A DNA stretch of 11,967 nucleotides from DATLFP01 sp035540955 (GTDB lineage: Bacteria > Actinomycetota > Acidimicrobiia > Acidimicrobiales > CADCSY01). The position numbers were made by a program, and so were the translations under genes. Numbering within the stretch: the stretch's first letter is position 1; each line of letters begins with the position of its first letter. The notes beneath the pieces are model-generated. The model searched no databases. It worked only from the letters and a program-made list of their open reading frames with translations, and had not been told where the DNA came from. Location: positions 1-11,967 of the forward strand of contig DATLFP010000084.1 in assembly GCA_035540955.1 (NCBI GenBank), read 5' to 3'. Shown piece by piece: positions 11,930 through 11,967 of this stretch.

Positions 11930-11967
11930 CTAGATGAAGTCGAACCGCTCGGTGTGGATCCGCTCGT
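11930..11967 (-). CDS. C-terminal end of an unidentified gene, cut by the window edge
   Basis: Reading leftwards from the edge, the frame gives ERIHTERFDFI and then TAG at 11932-11930. Only 11 whole codons are inside the window, too few to name the protein. The call rests on the ribosome binding site of the following microprotein gene starting exactly at this stop codon, the usual arrangement between adjacent operon genes. Confidence 0.5.
   Translation of the reverse strand, partial: ERIHTERFDFI

Noticed and set aside
11166..11933. 255-codon frame overlapping the HAD gene
   Set aside because: Out-of-frame Arg/Pro-rich reading; the HAD motifs are all in the frame starting at 11173.
1..11967. 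Mobile element, CRISPR array, toxin-antitoxin or defence island
   Set aside because: No transposase, integrase, terminal inverted repeats, regularly spaced repeats or defence genes were seen. tRNA-Tyr is a possible integration site, but no repeated 3' end of the tRNA occurs elsewhere in the window.

Overview
The window is very GC-rich (by eye around 70%). It carries the classic secE-nusG-rplK-rplA-rplJ-rplL core, with tRNA-Tyr, tRNA-Thr, tRNA-Met, rpmG and tRNA-Trp upstream. That order, the long Ala/Pro/Glu-rich extension on NusG, the single-TM SecE and the GTG starts point to an actinobacterium. Acidimicrobiia is my best guess, by inference only. Nothing looks like a phage, transposon, CRISPR array or other mobile element.

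Layout. Bases 1-69 are the 3' part of a tRNA-Tyr, followed by a very stable hairpin. On the minus strand from 4770 to 228 lies a four-gene run read right to left: a GNAT N-acetyltransferase, a 51-residue hypothetical protein, a DNA-3-methyladenine glycosylase I (Tag), and a 1085-residue protein with a cyclase-homology domain, an AAA-type ATPase and a helical repeat tail. The last three are tightly spaced or overlapping. On the plus strand from 4783 come tRNA-Thr, tRNA-Met, rpmG (L33) with a strong hairpin over its stop codon, an ECF-type sigma factor overlapping a zinc-finger membrane anti-sigma factor, tRNA-Trp, secE, nusG, rplK, rplA, an L10-type leader, rplJ and rplL. A 20-bp hairpin closes the ribosomal cluster. 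It is followed by a DUF4037 (nucleotidyltransferase-like) gene coupled by a GTGA overlap to a HAD phosphatase. At the right edge, on the minus strand, are the last codons of an unidentified gene and a 30-codon single-TM microprotein with a near-consensus ribosome binding site. Its stop codon overlaps that of the HAD gene.

How it works together. The core encodes protein export (SecE), transcription elongation and termination control (NusG), and the ribosomal stalk and L1 arm (L11, L1, L10, L7/L12, L33), with tRNAs interspersed. The rplJ leader can form two mutually exclusive structures, an antiterminator and a terminator-like hairpin. This suggests attenuation of the L10-L12 genes, presumably in response to L10. 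The sigma/anti-sigma pair sits inside this translation cluster and is the most unusual insertion.

There is no clear undescribed system here. The observations most worth checking are the rplJ leader switch, the minimal anti-sigma factor, the altered active site of the cyclase domain, the 42-bp tandem duplication in the L10 tail, the L33 with an incomplete Cys4 set, and the membrane microprotein. No gap without a gene exceeds 300 bases; the longest are 8932-9102 (rplJ leader) and 70-227 (hairpins only).
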